Source of the DNA: Galaxea fascicularis
Taxonomy: Eukaryota; Cnidaria; Anthozoa; Scleractinia; Euphylliidae
Length of the DNA: 64,000 bases
Reading direction: 5' to 3'
NCBI GenBank assembly: GCA_948470475.1
Contig: OX419342.1
Location: 5,820,552-5,884,551 of the forward strand
A model generated the notes under the pieces. The model made no database searches and had not been told where the DNA came from. It was given only the letters and a program-made list of their open reading frames with translations. Made by a program: the position numbers and the translations under genes. This document shows positions 23,064 through 38,000 of this stretch, in pieces; the stretch's first letter is position 1, and every line of letters starts with the position of its first letter.

Positions 23064-23099
<36 letters not shown>

Positions 23100-26000
23100 C
23101 CCCCTTTATCTTTTCATAACTTACTTTGCTTCGATGGCCATATTTTCGCTCTCCTGCTGCTGTAAATTCTGAGATAACAGACCAATTTTGCTGTCTTTCT
23201 GCTTTAGAGCCAAGCTGAGTGACTGGCTGTTGTCATCTCGACTCACTTCCATTTCAGCCACACTAAAGGTTAAGAGAAAAAAATAACAGAAAGTAAATGC
23301 GAGTTGCAGTGCTGACACTAGGTTTTAGATCCTGGGCCCCTCAGCTTCAAAATGTCAGGGGCTCAGGCGCGCGTTTCTCGAAACTGCCGAAACTTTTCGG
23401 GCCTATTTCGGGTGCCACAATTTTCTACATATATTAAAAACGAAGACGTTTCCAGGCATGAAATTTCGCAACAAATTTCCCGTTTCGTATCTTGAAATCA
23501 TTGTAAAAGACCAGCTTTTTAGAATAAGCGGATCGCAGTTTTAGAAATAGCTTTTCGGACCCGAAAAGTCTTCGGGACTTTCGGGAAACGGGCCCCTCGC
23601 CCTGTGTTTGGGCGCCCTACCAACTTTTTATGCGTATACACGCACGATTTGTGTGTAAACGCGAACACTGCATGGCGAGTTGTACATGTTTAAACTGTGT
23701 TCACGCAATTTCAACGACAGAGGGTTTGTAGCTAGGGATGAAATATTTTTCTAATACCGTTTCTCCAAGCCCTCGATCTTCACTTCTTTCTGTGTAAGAT
23801 TGTGGTTCAGTCTCCTGTTTTGGCTTTCTTTTTCTTCCAGCCTGCAAGCGAGAAAATACAGCATCGGCATATTTCTTCCAAGTACGTTACGAAACAAGGT
23901 GTCGAGGAAAGTGAATATGAGTGTGAATGTATGAAACCACAAATTAATTAATTAAAATGTAAGTGATCATGGCAGTTGTGACTGAACGCTGCTCGAGCAG
24001 TAATGAAAATAAACTTAAGCCTGAAAAAAATCAGGCTTGTGCCGGAACGTGAAAAAAACGAAAACAACATATTTCAGATTTGCAAAAGGTGTCAATGCCG
24101 TTGATCAATATCACGTAGCGTAATCTTCTCACTGGTCACCAATAGTTGAGGGAATTTGTATCTTTGATGATCAGTTTCTCTATTCTCATGACCTGCATCT
24201 TTAATCAACTTGTAATATCGCAAGGAGAATTTAACATTGATAGTTACTGCAAGTTGAAAGTGTTCTTGGCATATTACCTGGTCTCCAGGCTCAACACAGT
24301 CTGTTCCATTTCCTTTTTGGCCTTTTCTAACTTATCGACCTGCCCAAAGGTGCTTGACAGATCCTTCACCCTGATGAAGAGTAAAAAGAAAAAAGCCCTT
24401 AACTATTCAAGTTGTACCACACAAAACTACAGTCTAATGCCTGTTGTTTTCATGCCCCTTGAGCAAAAGTCCATTATTGCGTGGTATACATGCATCGCTT
24501 TAAATTTGTAACTAGAATCCTGTGACTTTTGCAACGAGACAGAATAATTTCGTAAACCTCAGTTCACATAGTCTCTCTCTAAGCTTCTTCACCACTGAGG
24601 TTTTCTTTCTGCTTTAACTTTCTTTTTCCATTCATAATTTGTCTGATTGCCTTCCGTACAGTGAGCAAGTTTTAAAACTGGGCGATATTACACGATCGTA
24701 GTGGATTTTTATCAAAGCAGGAGGATTGCAAGTCATACTTCTGTTCCATTTCTGCTATTTTGATGTCTTTTTCTTGCAATGAGCTATTGAGCTTGGAATC
24801 TGCTGATGCGGCGTTTCTCAAGTTGTCCAAACTGCAAAGAAGAAGAAAAAATAGCACCGACGCATTGTGAACAACTTCAACTTTTTTTCCTTATGGAGAA
24901 TGAAGCCATCATTTAGCTTGCAGTTCTATCATGCACCTTTCAAACTATCTTCATTACAAAAAAAAAAAAATCCGGGTGTGGCTCCTTATTCGTACCTCCA
25001 TCCACTTCTGACACCTTAAACTGTCAAACGAATCCTTTTTAGGTGAATGTGAATAAATAAAATGATATATTTGAACTGTGGTTTAAAGAAAAAACGATTT
25101 TTGAAAGCAGTCCTTTTAAACTTGTTTCAGTGTAAGATGAGATAGAATACGTCCACTGACTAACCGTTTTTGTAGCTCTGAGAGCTTGTCGTCTTTGCCT
25201 TCCAAGCTGGTTTCGAGTTCTTTCACCCTGGTCTTGTACTCTGCTAATCTTTCAGTTTTTGTTTCAAGCGACTTTTCCAACTCCTCTTCCCTGAAATGCA
25301 AAATTAAAAGTCAAATATTAAAAACGCATGAATCACTGCAAGACTCTCCAGAATCAAGTGACAAGCAAAGGTAACGCCATCTTGTAGCAAGTCTCACGCA
25401 ACAGAAACATCTTGTTATCAGAAAAGAGCATGTCTGTAACATGGCTTTTCACGACCTCAACTTGATACTGAGGCAAGGACATCACGAAAATGTGGTGGTG
25501 AATCACACAAGGGTGTCTCACAGCAAAGTTGAAAACGTCAGTGATACTGTCACAGTTGTACGACATCAACACATGCAATTCACGACAAATCTAGCTATAT
25601 ATAAGCTTGATGCAAAGTTAAGCCCGCCAGAGAATTTCACGAAACAGTGCCATACTACTACACAACGAATCACATACGATCTGCTTAACTTATTTCAGTT
25701 TTTTTTTTTTGGTACCTTGACTCGTTAGCTTGAAGTGTTTTCTCCAAAGTGCGAATGCTCTCTTCTTTCTTACGCACCGACTGGTCGAGTTTGTTATTTA
25801 GATTGAGCGTCTCATCAAGTCTGTGGAAAAGAAGGTTTTGTGTTGCAGCCATTGACAATTACATTATAAATATGTGGGAAGTTTGCGTTTGTATTTTAAC
25901 CCAGAAGGCAACATTTCCCGAAAAGAGGTATGGGTGGTTCAAGCATGGGGGGAGGGAGGGGGACGGGGGGAGGGGGTGTGGGGGAGAGGGGAGTGGAGTT

Positions 26001-29000
26001 AAGCAGTTGTGTGAACAAGGAAGAATTGATGTTGTTTTATCTCAAGTCTAAAGTAACGCATTACCTTTTTTGAAGAGTGTCGATTTTGTCGTCTTTAGCA
26101 TTTACATCAGCTTGCTGGCTTGCAACTTGACTTTCCAAATTCTCAAGTCTGAAGAACAAGTAAAGGAAAGAGAAACGATAAACGACACTCTCAGAACACT
26201 TAAGGTAGATATGATCTCGCTTTTTACCATAAAGCTAGCATCGACTTAGTTTAAAATTCTGTTGAAAGGCATACACGGGCTGATGATTTCTGCGGAAGAC
26301 ACTAGGATGGACAAGAAATGCAAACAATTCTTTGACGTATTAGATGCAGATAAAGGTTGGTTGTAATTAGTATTGTAAGTGTTTCTCGACTTACTTGCTT
26401 TCTAAGTTCTCTATTCTAGCATCTTTAGTCTTCATTATGTGGTTGAGTTTCTTTATTTCACGGGTGCCTTCTTGAGCCTCAATAAGCCTAAATGACGAAA
26501 CAAAACAATAAAAATTTAGGGAATCAAGAAAATAGCCTGTATTAACAACCAGCATAGAACATAAAGGAGCTAATGAATGAACCCTGAGGTGTAATCATTG
26601 AAATAAAAGCAGCATTTTTCTGTGGTGTTGTTATGATCTTGTATTAGGTATAGTTCTGGCTTCTGAGATGAAATTGGAAAATGTATCTCTGCAATGAAAG
26701 CTACTGAGCATTACTAAACTATACAGGGTTGTCAAGGGCCGGGGGTTGGGGATTTTCCCGTCGTATTTTGAGGTATATCCCCGGCTACTTTGATATAAAA
26801 CCAGCATGTTGACTTCACTTCAGCAACTCAAAACCCCGGCTATTTTTCGCATATCCCCATCTACTTCAAAAATTAGTGACAGCCCTGCTGTGGCACTGTT
26901 TTTGTGCGGGCACAAGATGGTTCTAACTTTTGAACTGGTCATTCAGATGAAAGCTACCGAGCAATACTTTCCTGTGGTGCTGTTTAGCGTAATTTAAAAG
27001 GTGGTTCTAACTTCTAACTACGTCTGGATTAAATATGAATATTTCGTCTGACTTACTTAGCTTGCAGCTCGGCTATAGTCATCTCTTTTTCCCCAACTGT
27101 CATGTCCAGCTTTCTGTACCTACTGACAGTACCTTCCAATCTGAAGCAAGTGCGGAACAAGTCAAATCATTTTTAAAAGCAGAATTAAAAAGTGGGAGAA
27201 ACTTTCAATATGCCACGAGTACCAATCTTACTTTGTTTGCAAGTCGTGGATTTTAACCTCTCTTTCCTCCACATACTCTTCCAACCTATTGATCAAGGGT
27301 AAATAAACTGCCATTAAATCTCTTGTACCTGGTTAGGTTTAGGTGAGGGGTAGGTGCCAGTTGACCAGATACTGACATTAATCCAATCAGTTATTGAGCA
27401 ACAGTGGACCTACCCTTCCCCTAACCCAACAGTAGCACTAACTTATTAACTTATTTTAAATTGTTAGGTTTGGGGAGGGGTAGGTGCCAGTTGGCCAGAT
27501 ACTGACATTAATCCAATCAGTTATTGAGCAATATCGGCCCTCGGTCTTTTTGGTACGGACCTCGCTACGCTCTGTCCGTACTGTCAATACCTCGGGCCGA
27601 TATTCTCCCAGTATGGCCCTCGCGCTTGGTCAATAAGATATCTTTATTTTTGTCCTGGCGGACGGTCCATGCATTCACTCTTATTTTAACCTCTCTACAA
27701 CGGTCACCTCTCCAAAACGGCAATGGCCACTAAAGCGCTTCCCGCCTGCCAAACTAACCTCTCCACAACGGCCAGATAATCAAGGACAGTGTATTCAAAA
27801 GCTCCATTTTTCAATTTAATAGATCTTGTTGACTGAGGGAACGAATTCACAAATGAGCTACTCGAGGTACCTGACGAGGCGACGAAGACATCATTGCCGA
27901 GGAAGACGAAGCTGATGCAAATTGATGAACTTACTTTTACCTTGTTTTGTTTTGTTAACATTCTTCTTCTAAACATTTTTTTTGGTTTCTGTTTTATTGA
28001 TGTGTTTTGATCGTATTTATATGCTACAATCAGCATCTTTTTTTTTTTTCAATAAAAATGTCCTCACCCCCAAAACAAACAGGTGTCATATTACACCCCT
28101 CCCCGGCTCCCTATAACGGCCACCCTCCTCTGTCCCCAAGGCAGCCGTTATAGAGAGGTTTAACTGTATAAAATTTATAAAGGCTTAATCGGAGGCCTTA
28201 AAAACTTACCTGGAACCCTGAAGATACGTGTTAAACGCTATCATCACGGAGGGTTAAGGGTAAGGGGAAAACAGAAATTGAGAACAAAGGAGGAACGACA
28301 AGATACTCGGAAAAAAGCAAAACGAATGCATGCTACGACTGGAGGGAGCCTTTGATTCTCCGAGGAAAAACGTTAAACACCCTACTCATTCACATAGTCT
28401 CAGAGGGTGATGTAAGGGGGGGGGGGCTTTTGGTGAGCAAAATGATTGTAGGATCAGTGAAACGTACCAATAGAAGTTACATTTCTCTTCTGCACCTGCT
28501 GCGCCTAACCTCACCCAGCACAGCGGATCCCTCCAAAGACGTGATCGAGCCTCAGCAAAGAGGCTAAATACCTGTTCAAAGTTTGTTTGTTTGCCCTTGG
28601 AAAAATCGCAATTGATATTCTAGGAGCACGTGGCGGACGAAAAGAGATGTCTACGCACGTTGAATGTCAGCAAAACATTAACACCAAAAAAGCCGATAAC
28701 GTTAGCAAGCTTACGCTGTTTCGAGCACTGGTCACCTTGACCTTTTTACCATATTTTACAAATCCGGGTTTTTACAATACATTTTTCCTTCCCTGAATAT
28801 TTCAAGATGGCGAGAGTCAACTATAAACCCATTTCACCCAGCTGCGCCTTCAGACGTTTACACATCCAAAATAAATTTAACAAGCGCTCAACTTACAAGT
28901 TTTACACTAATCACGTAGAACTCACTGAAATGATAAAAAGAAAAATTCAGGAAAGCTAAGTGGAGCGTAGACGACGGTTTCAATATAGAAAGCCGGATTA

Positions 29001-32000
29001 AGTCAATAACATCAAGCTGTTTATTTTACGATTAGTTGTTACGAAAAAAAATGTTAGGTTTGTTAGAATAGTTATTAACTTAGTTTTTATATAAGCGGCC
29101 ATAGATTAGAAAAGAGTGTGGTTCTTACTGTATTAGACAAAGCCCTGAATGTTTAGATTGGCATTGTTGTTGGCTAAGCAAAGATTGAAAGCCGTTGCTT
29201 TAGACAGGAGCGTATTGTTTGCAGCGATGGTTGACTTACTTCGTTCTTCGCCTTTCCAAGTCTATAATCTTATCTTCCCTTCTTTTAACGCTGTTTTGCC
29301 GCTGCACCCGTTTACTGGTTTGCTCCTCCAAGCTGCAAATAAACTTGATAAGTCAAATTTCCCGACTGCTGCCATCAAGACAGCGGATAGGCTGCTATAC
29401 AAAATACACTTCCCAGAGGTAGATGCATGAATCACAATGTCAGAATTTAGTGGTCTTTCTCAGTAGCACCGCAGACAAACGATGATAAATTGAAAACTCC
29501 AGAAGCCTTAATTTTCTTCAATAGTCATAGCTGAGTAAGTTACGATAACAACAGACCGCCTGTCTTGCGAAAGATTGACATAGTAATTTGCGAACCGAGA
29601 TGGACATACTTGTTTTCGCTTTTGCGCAACTAGTGTTGAAATAACATGCTGAAATTTATGGTTAGCGCCAGAACTTTGGCAAAAGCATCCTACTGACAGA
29701 GGCAGCATAAATTATGGCCAAAATCGCCCGAGCGAACTTCACCAACACGAGGAGCGATATGCCACGGGTAACATGCATAAATGTGTTAGGGAAAAAATTC
29801 AACTCCAAACTAAAGATAAAATAACTTGTTTCCAGGATTATTGCACTCGGAAACAATAACAATAGAGGTATAAGCTACTTAGTTGACTTCAAATTCGCAA
29901 TGTTAACAGCCGAACACAGGCCTGTACATTTATTAGCTTACAAAATGAACGATTGTGGTTAGAGTTCTTAAATTATTTTTTATCTCCCTATTTAAGGCAC
30001 TTTAATTAATCATGGAGTTGTTAATAAATTATACATTGATTAAACTATTAACAGATTAGTTACTTAGAGCCTTCTGGGTTAGCAGAAGCAAGGTATTTTA
30101 GTATTCAAACTATCTACCTGACTTCATAGAGAAAAAAGTTTTGTCAGAAACGTCTGTTTTTCTGATCTTACAGAGCATGTCGCAAACACAAATACGGACT
30201 AAATACTCTGGCCAATCACAAGAGGCTTAAACAGTGCACGAACCAATCAGAATACGCCATATTCGTATTCTCGGTATTGAACTGGATCTAGAATGAAGTG
30301 GAGGCTCTTGCGTTCAAAACCGAGAATACGAATATGGCCTATTTAAAGCAAGTAAATGAGTCGGCGCCAAGCGCGGGAAAATGCATGCAGGTAGGTCACG
30401 ATTGGTGTCGGGTTTTCATTGGTTGATAAAGTGGCGCGAGTTTTGCAAACCAATCACCGAGCAAAGTACAGCAAACCCAAAGCAAACGAGAATACCTCGC
30501 TCTAATGCACAATCAACAACGCGCAGATAGTTCCCTCTCTAGAATGCATCGACACAGGGACGGCTTTCATGATAGCATTTAAAACTGAACGTACCTCTTT
30601 TCCAGGATCTTGATTCGCTCTTCATTTCTCAGTTTCTCCTCTCTGCGTTCTTTCTCTTTGTTATCAAGTTCATCTTGCAGTTCACCGACCCTGTTAACAG
30701 TCACACAACAAGCAGACATTCAATCTATCTTTCAAAACCTTTATCGCCAACAAATTTTCAATTTGTAGTATTAAATATAAAGCTAACCTGGATTCTAAGC
30801 TTTCAATTTTCTCCTCTTTGCTCTTAACAGTCTGACTAAGTTTGGTGTTGATGTTAACAGCATCTTCCACTTCGTCAAGCCTGGAAAGAATGTTGGTAAG
30901 AAATGTTGGTAAACCACCAAAGGGGAGGGTCGCGGGGAACACGGTAGGGATTCCTGTGCATCACTGTTAACTACGCAACCGTGCCTCCAACCATACACCT
31001 TTTCCCTTGCGTACTGATTTAACTACACACGTCCAAGCTATAAATGCGAGTTTGTCAACACTAAAACATCGTGGAGATAGCTGGCAAGGAAAGAAACTAC
31101 TTCACCGTTGACAAATTCCTCCACTACAAGTTGTAATTCCCAAAATAAGTTTCTCGTCGATCTAGTTTCCTATGGAAAGGCACTTACGACATAATGAGTA
31201 CATATTTAGAACGGTTTTCAATTTCGAAAGTAAATTGAGTTTGCTTTGGTTTTGCATTTCTTCGCTCTGTGATTGGCCAGCAAAACTCGCGTCACTTTTT
31301 CAACCAATGAGAAGCAAAATCAAAACCAATCACGACTTGCACGCGCGCATTTTCCCGCGCTTGTCCCCAGCTACATGAAATTGCTTCGCATTCTGATTGG
31401 TTCTTTGGACTGTTTGCGCCTGTTGTGATTGGTCAGAGTAATTACTCCATTGAAGACCACTCTAATCCCACACCGCACACACACATACACCTGTTGAATT
31501 TCTAGATGGTTTCTAGATGGCTGAGTTACCTTTCTTGAAGTCTATTTATCTTGTTGTCCTTCTGCTTGACATACTCTGTGAGCTTACTGTTTCGCGAAGT
31601 CAGTTCTTCAAATTCGTCCAACCTAAATGACACATTAAGCGTAAAACCAAACATGCCAATTCAACGTAATTTTGGATAAAATTGTATTTCATCTCGTCTA
31701 GCAGTTCGTCTCGAAATGCAAAACAATTCTGAACAAATGGCGGCATCGATCTCGGATACAAACATGACTGTCTCAAAACAAAAATTAAAAATAATGTTCT
31801 ACTTTTGAGGACTATTACACCACTAGTGCACAGAAAAAAGTATCAGCTATTTTCGGATGCCAGAACGGAATAGGATCAGGGCATGGGAAAACTGGCAAAA
31901 ACCCTCATGGTCTTCACATTCGTAATGGCAAAAACTGAGTAAAGATTACAAGTTTAAGAAATCACATAACATGTTCTTCTCGGTGCTCTACAAATAACAT

Positions 32001-35000
32001 GATTGCCCTGGGACCTCTTTATCTCATGCAGGTTTGACTACGAAGCTATAACGTTCTCTTCACAAGGCTTCTGCAATAGTATGCTTACAAAATGGTGCAG
32101 CAACTGACATGATGCGTTCTTACTTATTTTCCAGAGTTTTGATCTTCTCGTCTTTGAGCTGAACAGTCTGGTTCAGCTTTTTGGTCTCGGACACCAGCTC
32201 ATCTAAAGTTGCGACGCTAGGAAATTCAAAATAAAGACGGCATTACTACCATAATTTGTTGCTGCATGTTAAACACAAAAAGTATGATAAGTGACGGGTG
32301 AGTGTAGTCCTGAGAACTGGACCGTTTGTGGTGAAGTTGATTGACGTTTTGACAGCCTAAGCGGAAGTCATCATCAGAGTCAAGTGATTTGTGTAACGTC
32401 AGTAGATGGTACAAATACTCTGATCATTGATCTGATTGGCAAACAAAGTCGTGATCTCATTGGTTGTCTGTCGGTTGAACCGTCATGTGATTGACTGTGA
32501 AGACATGTAAAATGGCAAACCTTTCTTCCAAAGTAGTTATCTTCTGTTCCTTTATCTTCAGACTGTGCATCAGTTTGTGATTGCCAGCTTGCGCATCCTC
32601 CAACCTGTTGCAAACAAAATCAGTTATCAGTTACCTTTGCTATTTGTGAGCGGAGACGGACTGTACTTTTTGTTCAACAGATTTATTGGTACCAATTAAA
32701 AGTAAAGTAAATTAAAAAAGTAAAAATCAAAAGTTTTACAAAGTTTGGTGAACAAAAGAGAAATCGAACCAAATCAATATCAGAGGGTAAACATTAGCGG
32801 ATCAGTCAGATTGACTATACATTCACAATGTTGATACACAAATTAATGGCACAAGAAGAATAAAAAATAGCAATCACGAAAAAGAGGATGCGTTACCTGC
32901 TCTCCAGTTCAGCAAGCTTCTCTTCTCTTTCCTGAATTATCTGATTCATTGAAGAAACCTTTTCATCCTTTTGTTTCAGATTCTGCTGTAAAAGATGCGC
33001 TGACCCTAACGACTCTTCAAGCTCTAGGACTCTGAAAATAGAAAAAAAACAAACAATAACGAAAGACCCGGAAAGTGAAAAAAACACTGACCAAAAACTT
33101 ACGGTGACGCAAGTTAGACTGCGTTGATTGGAAGCTGTATCGATTTACGACCCTATTAGCCAACGCACGTTGACGGAATTCAATTTCTATTAGCAACGAG
33201 AGTTTCCTTGCAAACACAGACATTTTCCACCGTTTGAGCACTAAAAGAAATTCAACACTGAAAACAAGAATTCCTTTTCATATTCAGCATTAACACAATT
33301 GTGAACATACTTGTTTTCAAGCGATCTTATTTTTCCATTTTTCTGTTCAATGCTGAGCTGCTGCCTTTGGTTGTCGCTCGACATTTCTTCCAGTCTGTGG
33401 ATTCAAGAAGAATTTTGCTTTTACAAAAACAGTCCGCCAAAGCAAAGTCTTATAAAACGTGGGGCAAAAAATGTGACTTACTTTGTCTCCAAATCCAAGA
33501 CTTTCTTCGTTTTATGATCCAAACTTTGGCTCAATCTGTTCTTCTCAGAAGTCACACTTCCAATGTCTTCGACCCTGTAAAACATGAAACGACAAATTAG
33601 CTAGCTTTTCGCTCCATCCTTGGATCTTTTCTGACTAATTGCGGGTACAACTGCTCTCTTACTGCGTTTCAAGGTCTGTAATTTTCTCCTCTTTGATTTT
33701 CAAACTCTGCTGGAGTTTGGTGTTCGCGAGTGTGGCATCCTCCAACCTGAGAACAAAACAAACAGCACTTAAGTTTAAACTCTTCAATTCCCAGTATCAA
33801 CATGCATATTCGCCTTACAGTTCTCTCATATTTCGTATGTTTTATGTAGAGAGAATTTGTATAAACAACTCAACTGATTCCTGGTGATCATTTCCGGTAT
33901 TCTCAAACCCAGTATCACTGAAGAACTGGTGATGTGGTAATGAATAACGCTCAACCCCCCCCTTTTTTTCTTGATTTTTTGGGGCACCCCCCCCCTCACC
34001 CTCCAATCCCATAAAAATGTATAGGTCCTAAAATGAAACGAAAACTGCCCCCTAGCTTGACTGACACTGTAGGAAAAACTCCACTTTAGGTAAACCAGCA
34101 GAAAATAAACAAAAGCTTCATTCAGTGGACAGGACACCGAGATTAAAGACTGGATAGGTTCAGCTGAGGCAAAAGGAAGAGCTCATACAATCAAATTGAA
34201 TTTTACGGCTCAAGTAACACATGAGCAAGCTTAACTGGCATTATTCTCTTTATTGTAGTGACACAGTACACTGCACCTGCTTTCCAGTTCAATAATTCTG
34301 TTGTCTTTTCCTTCCGCATTCCTTTTCATCTCCGTGATTCGATCATCTCTCTGCACTGTACTTGTAGTTTCCACCTCAGCAAGACTACATGCCAAGACAA
34401 AGTAATCAGTAAAGCTGGCAGCCTCATGATGACAAAACTCAACCGCAAATTCTACTCCTCAACTTCCTAAAAGAACCAATTCTTTTAGGGAACTTGGAAT
34501 TGTTTCTCCTTAAGTTCTTTCTCGAACTTGAACTAACGTATTTCACTTTGACAGTGAAAATAAAATGACGCAAAATTTAAATTCTTTCGTGAGCTCGTTT
34601 CTACTGATATCACACTGATAGTCTAAATATTTGTAATAGTCGTTGTGCAGCCAATGAATAGTTAAACTCACAAGCTGCCTCTTTAGGCCTCTTCTGCGTC
34701 TTCTTCACTAGAGACCCAGACGCCTGATCCCTCACGAACATGCCAGTAAAAAATCCCCAATTTAAAATCACATAACGACATTCAGTAACGCAAACATACC
34801 TGCTTTCCAGTGCTTCAATCTTCATATCCTTCAGTTTCACTACATGTTCAAGCTTTTTAGTCTCCACCTTTGATTCTTCCAACCTGTCACAAAGATATGA
34901 CATTCGTAGCTAGCATTCTACATCAGTTCAAGCAATCCAAACACAAATCCGATGCATTCTGATAAACGATAGGAATGCAATCTAAATGTGCAATCCACAA

Positions 35001-38000
35001 TGCAATCCCAAAGCAGCACAAATGCAATCCCATATCGAGTCTGAGTGCAACATACCTGCTTTCCAAGTCTTGTAGCAGTTTGTCCTTTTCATCAAAGCTT
35101 TTGTTCAACGTTTCTATCTTTTCTTCTTTTTCCCTTACAACTTGCTTGATTTTCTCGCTTTCGTCCAGAGCTTCGGTGAGTTCTTCTATCCTGAAAATAG
35201 TCAGAACTTTGAACTGAATTTCAGGATAATCAGCGATTTGGATATCCGAATTAGTGTTTATGCATTTTGTAAAGCTCTTAGGGAATCAAAATTTGCTAGC
35301 AATTCAGTAACAGAGGTAGACAAAATGGAGGATTCATTTCTAACTTTATGAATTTATCACAATAATTCTAAAATCAGCATAATTAAGAAACAGAGGATGG
35401 TCTTTGAGTTTCAATTTTCAGTCACTTGCTTTCACATTTGTTAAACAAGGTCTACACAAGTATGTGCCAATGGCATGAAGAGGGAATAAGCCTAATTGGT
35501 AGAGATGAACCTTAAGTTTTCTTAAATTATTGCAGAGGACACAACGGTGTCATTTCATTAATTACCTAATTACCTTCTTTCTAAGTTTCTGTTTTCTTTC
35601 TCCTTGTCTTTGAGGTTCTTGTTAAGAGCTTCTGAACTCTCGTCAAGAGATAACATTAACTCCTCGACTCTACAAAAGAAGAAAAGTATATTCGTGTGCG
35701 TTGGACATAGAACAAAAGATACCCAACAAGGCTAGGCGTAGCTGGCCACAATTATCCTTCATCCAACGAGGGACAGTGAAATTATTTTGTTTTCGTTAAA
35801 AAAAAAACATTAAGAAATGTCCCTAGGCCTTGCTGACTTGAATTTACGAGAATGACCAGAGAAGCTCCAATGGCCTGGAATTCTCGGGTGAGATGAACGT
35901 GAGCATTATCGACCTGTTTCATCGTTTACCTTCCAAGAACTGATTAACATGTAACTTCTCCTCATAAGTTCAATATTCTATTACGCGAGCAGGTGATGAG
36001 AATTAACAAATTTATCATTTGGAGGGTCCTTTTTTGATATAACACCAAATTCTCTAAACAAGGTAATATGTGGCAGACTGAAGGCAGAATTGCTAATCAT
36101 ATCTTGGGAGTTAATATTAATACTTAATCGGGTTTCGAACTATCCGCTCATCTACAAACCTTTTCTGTAGAGACTGGACTTTCTGTTCTTTGAATTTCAA
36201 CTCTTCTGAGAGTCTGTCATTGTCGTCTCTAATTTTCTCGAGACTGGGGAAACGAAAAACGTTAAACAATTATGTTAATAGTCCGGCATAAATTGCACGA
36301 ACAAAATGCATCTATATGAAGGAACCGCCTTGTGCAGTCAGAAACCAGAGCGGCCGGGACATAAATAGTCCGTGCTGGCTCGTGGAAATAAAATTCAAGG
36401 AGTATTCAAGAGGTGCTCAGGCACCAAAAACTGAGTTCTGAAGGAATATTCAACGCAAGTTTACTTTGTCTCGCATCGTCCCCGATTATAAAATCTGCGC
36501 TCAATCCTTGAATTACTTTGATATAATCCTGCGGTATCATTTCTCATCCGAACAAAAATTCAAGGAGTTTTCATTATTCTCAAGCACTTTTAGCAGAACT
36601 GAATCCTTCTTTTCAAGGGCTTTTCAAGTGCCCTTGAAATCTAAAATTAAATTCCAAGGATTTCAAGGACTTCAAGGAGTAACACGAACCCTGGCATACC
36701 CTCAAGGGATACCAAGCTGTGACCTTGTTAAGCCAGAAAAAGTCATTTATTTTTGGGGGGGGGGGGGGAAACACGCGGGCACGCGAGGAATTAACCCCTA
36801 AGAGAAACGCGAAAACTACTCGTAGTCTAGACTTCTGTCGGGGAATGATTTTAATCTGAACACTTTTATGTTTGTGGCACTTCACTTAAACTTAACTTAT
36901 TTGCGTCATGTTGGTCGCGTCGACTACAAGTCCAGTTTCGAGTTTCGAGTTCACCAAGACTGCTGAATAAATATTCTAAGGACGACAAAAATGCTAAGAA
37001 TTTGTCTCCAGTCTGATCAAATGATCGAATTTTCATTCAAACGCTGTCAAAAGTAAAAGTCCCACTACTTAAAAATGCTTGTGCGTTATACCATCGCATT
37101 AACATACGTTTCAAAGCCTTTCAATAGTTCAGTTACGTAGTACTTTACAGCCACGTGAAGGCCTTCATCTTACCCGTTTTTCAGTTCGTGTAATTCTTTC
37201 TCCTTCTTCCTAAGATTCTCGTCTGTTCTGTTCTTCTGATTTACTGTTTCTTCAACTCTTTAAGATAACAAAGCCAAGAAAAATTAAGTTATAAAACAAG
37301 ATGTCTATGAACAAGAAACCCATGGGGCTTGTGTTACTACGCTTCCCAGTTGAGCGCGACACCACGCAAGTTTCACACAATGTTTTGACGTCAAAACTTT
37401 GCGAGGAACCTTGCGTGGTGTCGCGCTTAACTGGGAAGCGCAGTATCACACGTGAAGCCTTCGGATGTTTGTCGTAATTGAGGACGTAACAAGAGTCAAA
37501 AGGATGAATGGTCTCTTGCATTTGCCAAGCTACGTAACTAATCTTAATATCAGCACGTATATTCTCCAAACTGTACTCCATACAATTTCTATGGCGATGA
37601 TAGGGAGAATTTGTAGAACGATCGAGACCTTTGCTATTTGTTGATCACTTCCTTTTTTCTCACAACCTTTATGTTTGATTAAGGAGTGTTACTGTAAGGA
37701 GAAATAAAGTATTGGTCACCTGATTTCAAGTTCGTTTATTTCATCCTCTTTCCTTCTCAGGTGTTCTTCCGATTTTTTATTTTGAGATAAGAAATCTTCG
37801 ATTCTGAAAATAAAACAAAAAAGTCATACTGAGTGCGTCGGTTTAAAGGGACATCACCCATAGCTTTTGTCGTAGCTTAAGCCTTGAGGCATAATGGGCA
37901 GAGCTCTTATTAAGGGCAGAAGATTATCTTCAGATATTTTGAGTTGGATCCACCCCCAACTACTCTGATACAAAAAACCGTTACAGCTCTGAACGTCTCA

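Noticed and set aside
27700..28040. Transposase gene in the pogo-like element
   Set aside because: The minus-strand frame has no helix-turn-helix or DDE signature, so the element is non-autonomous.
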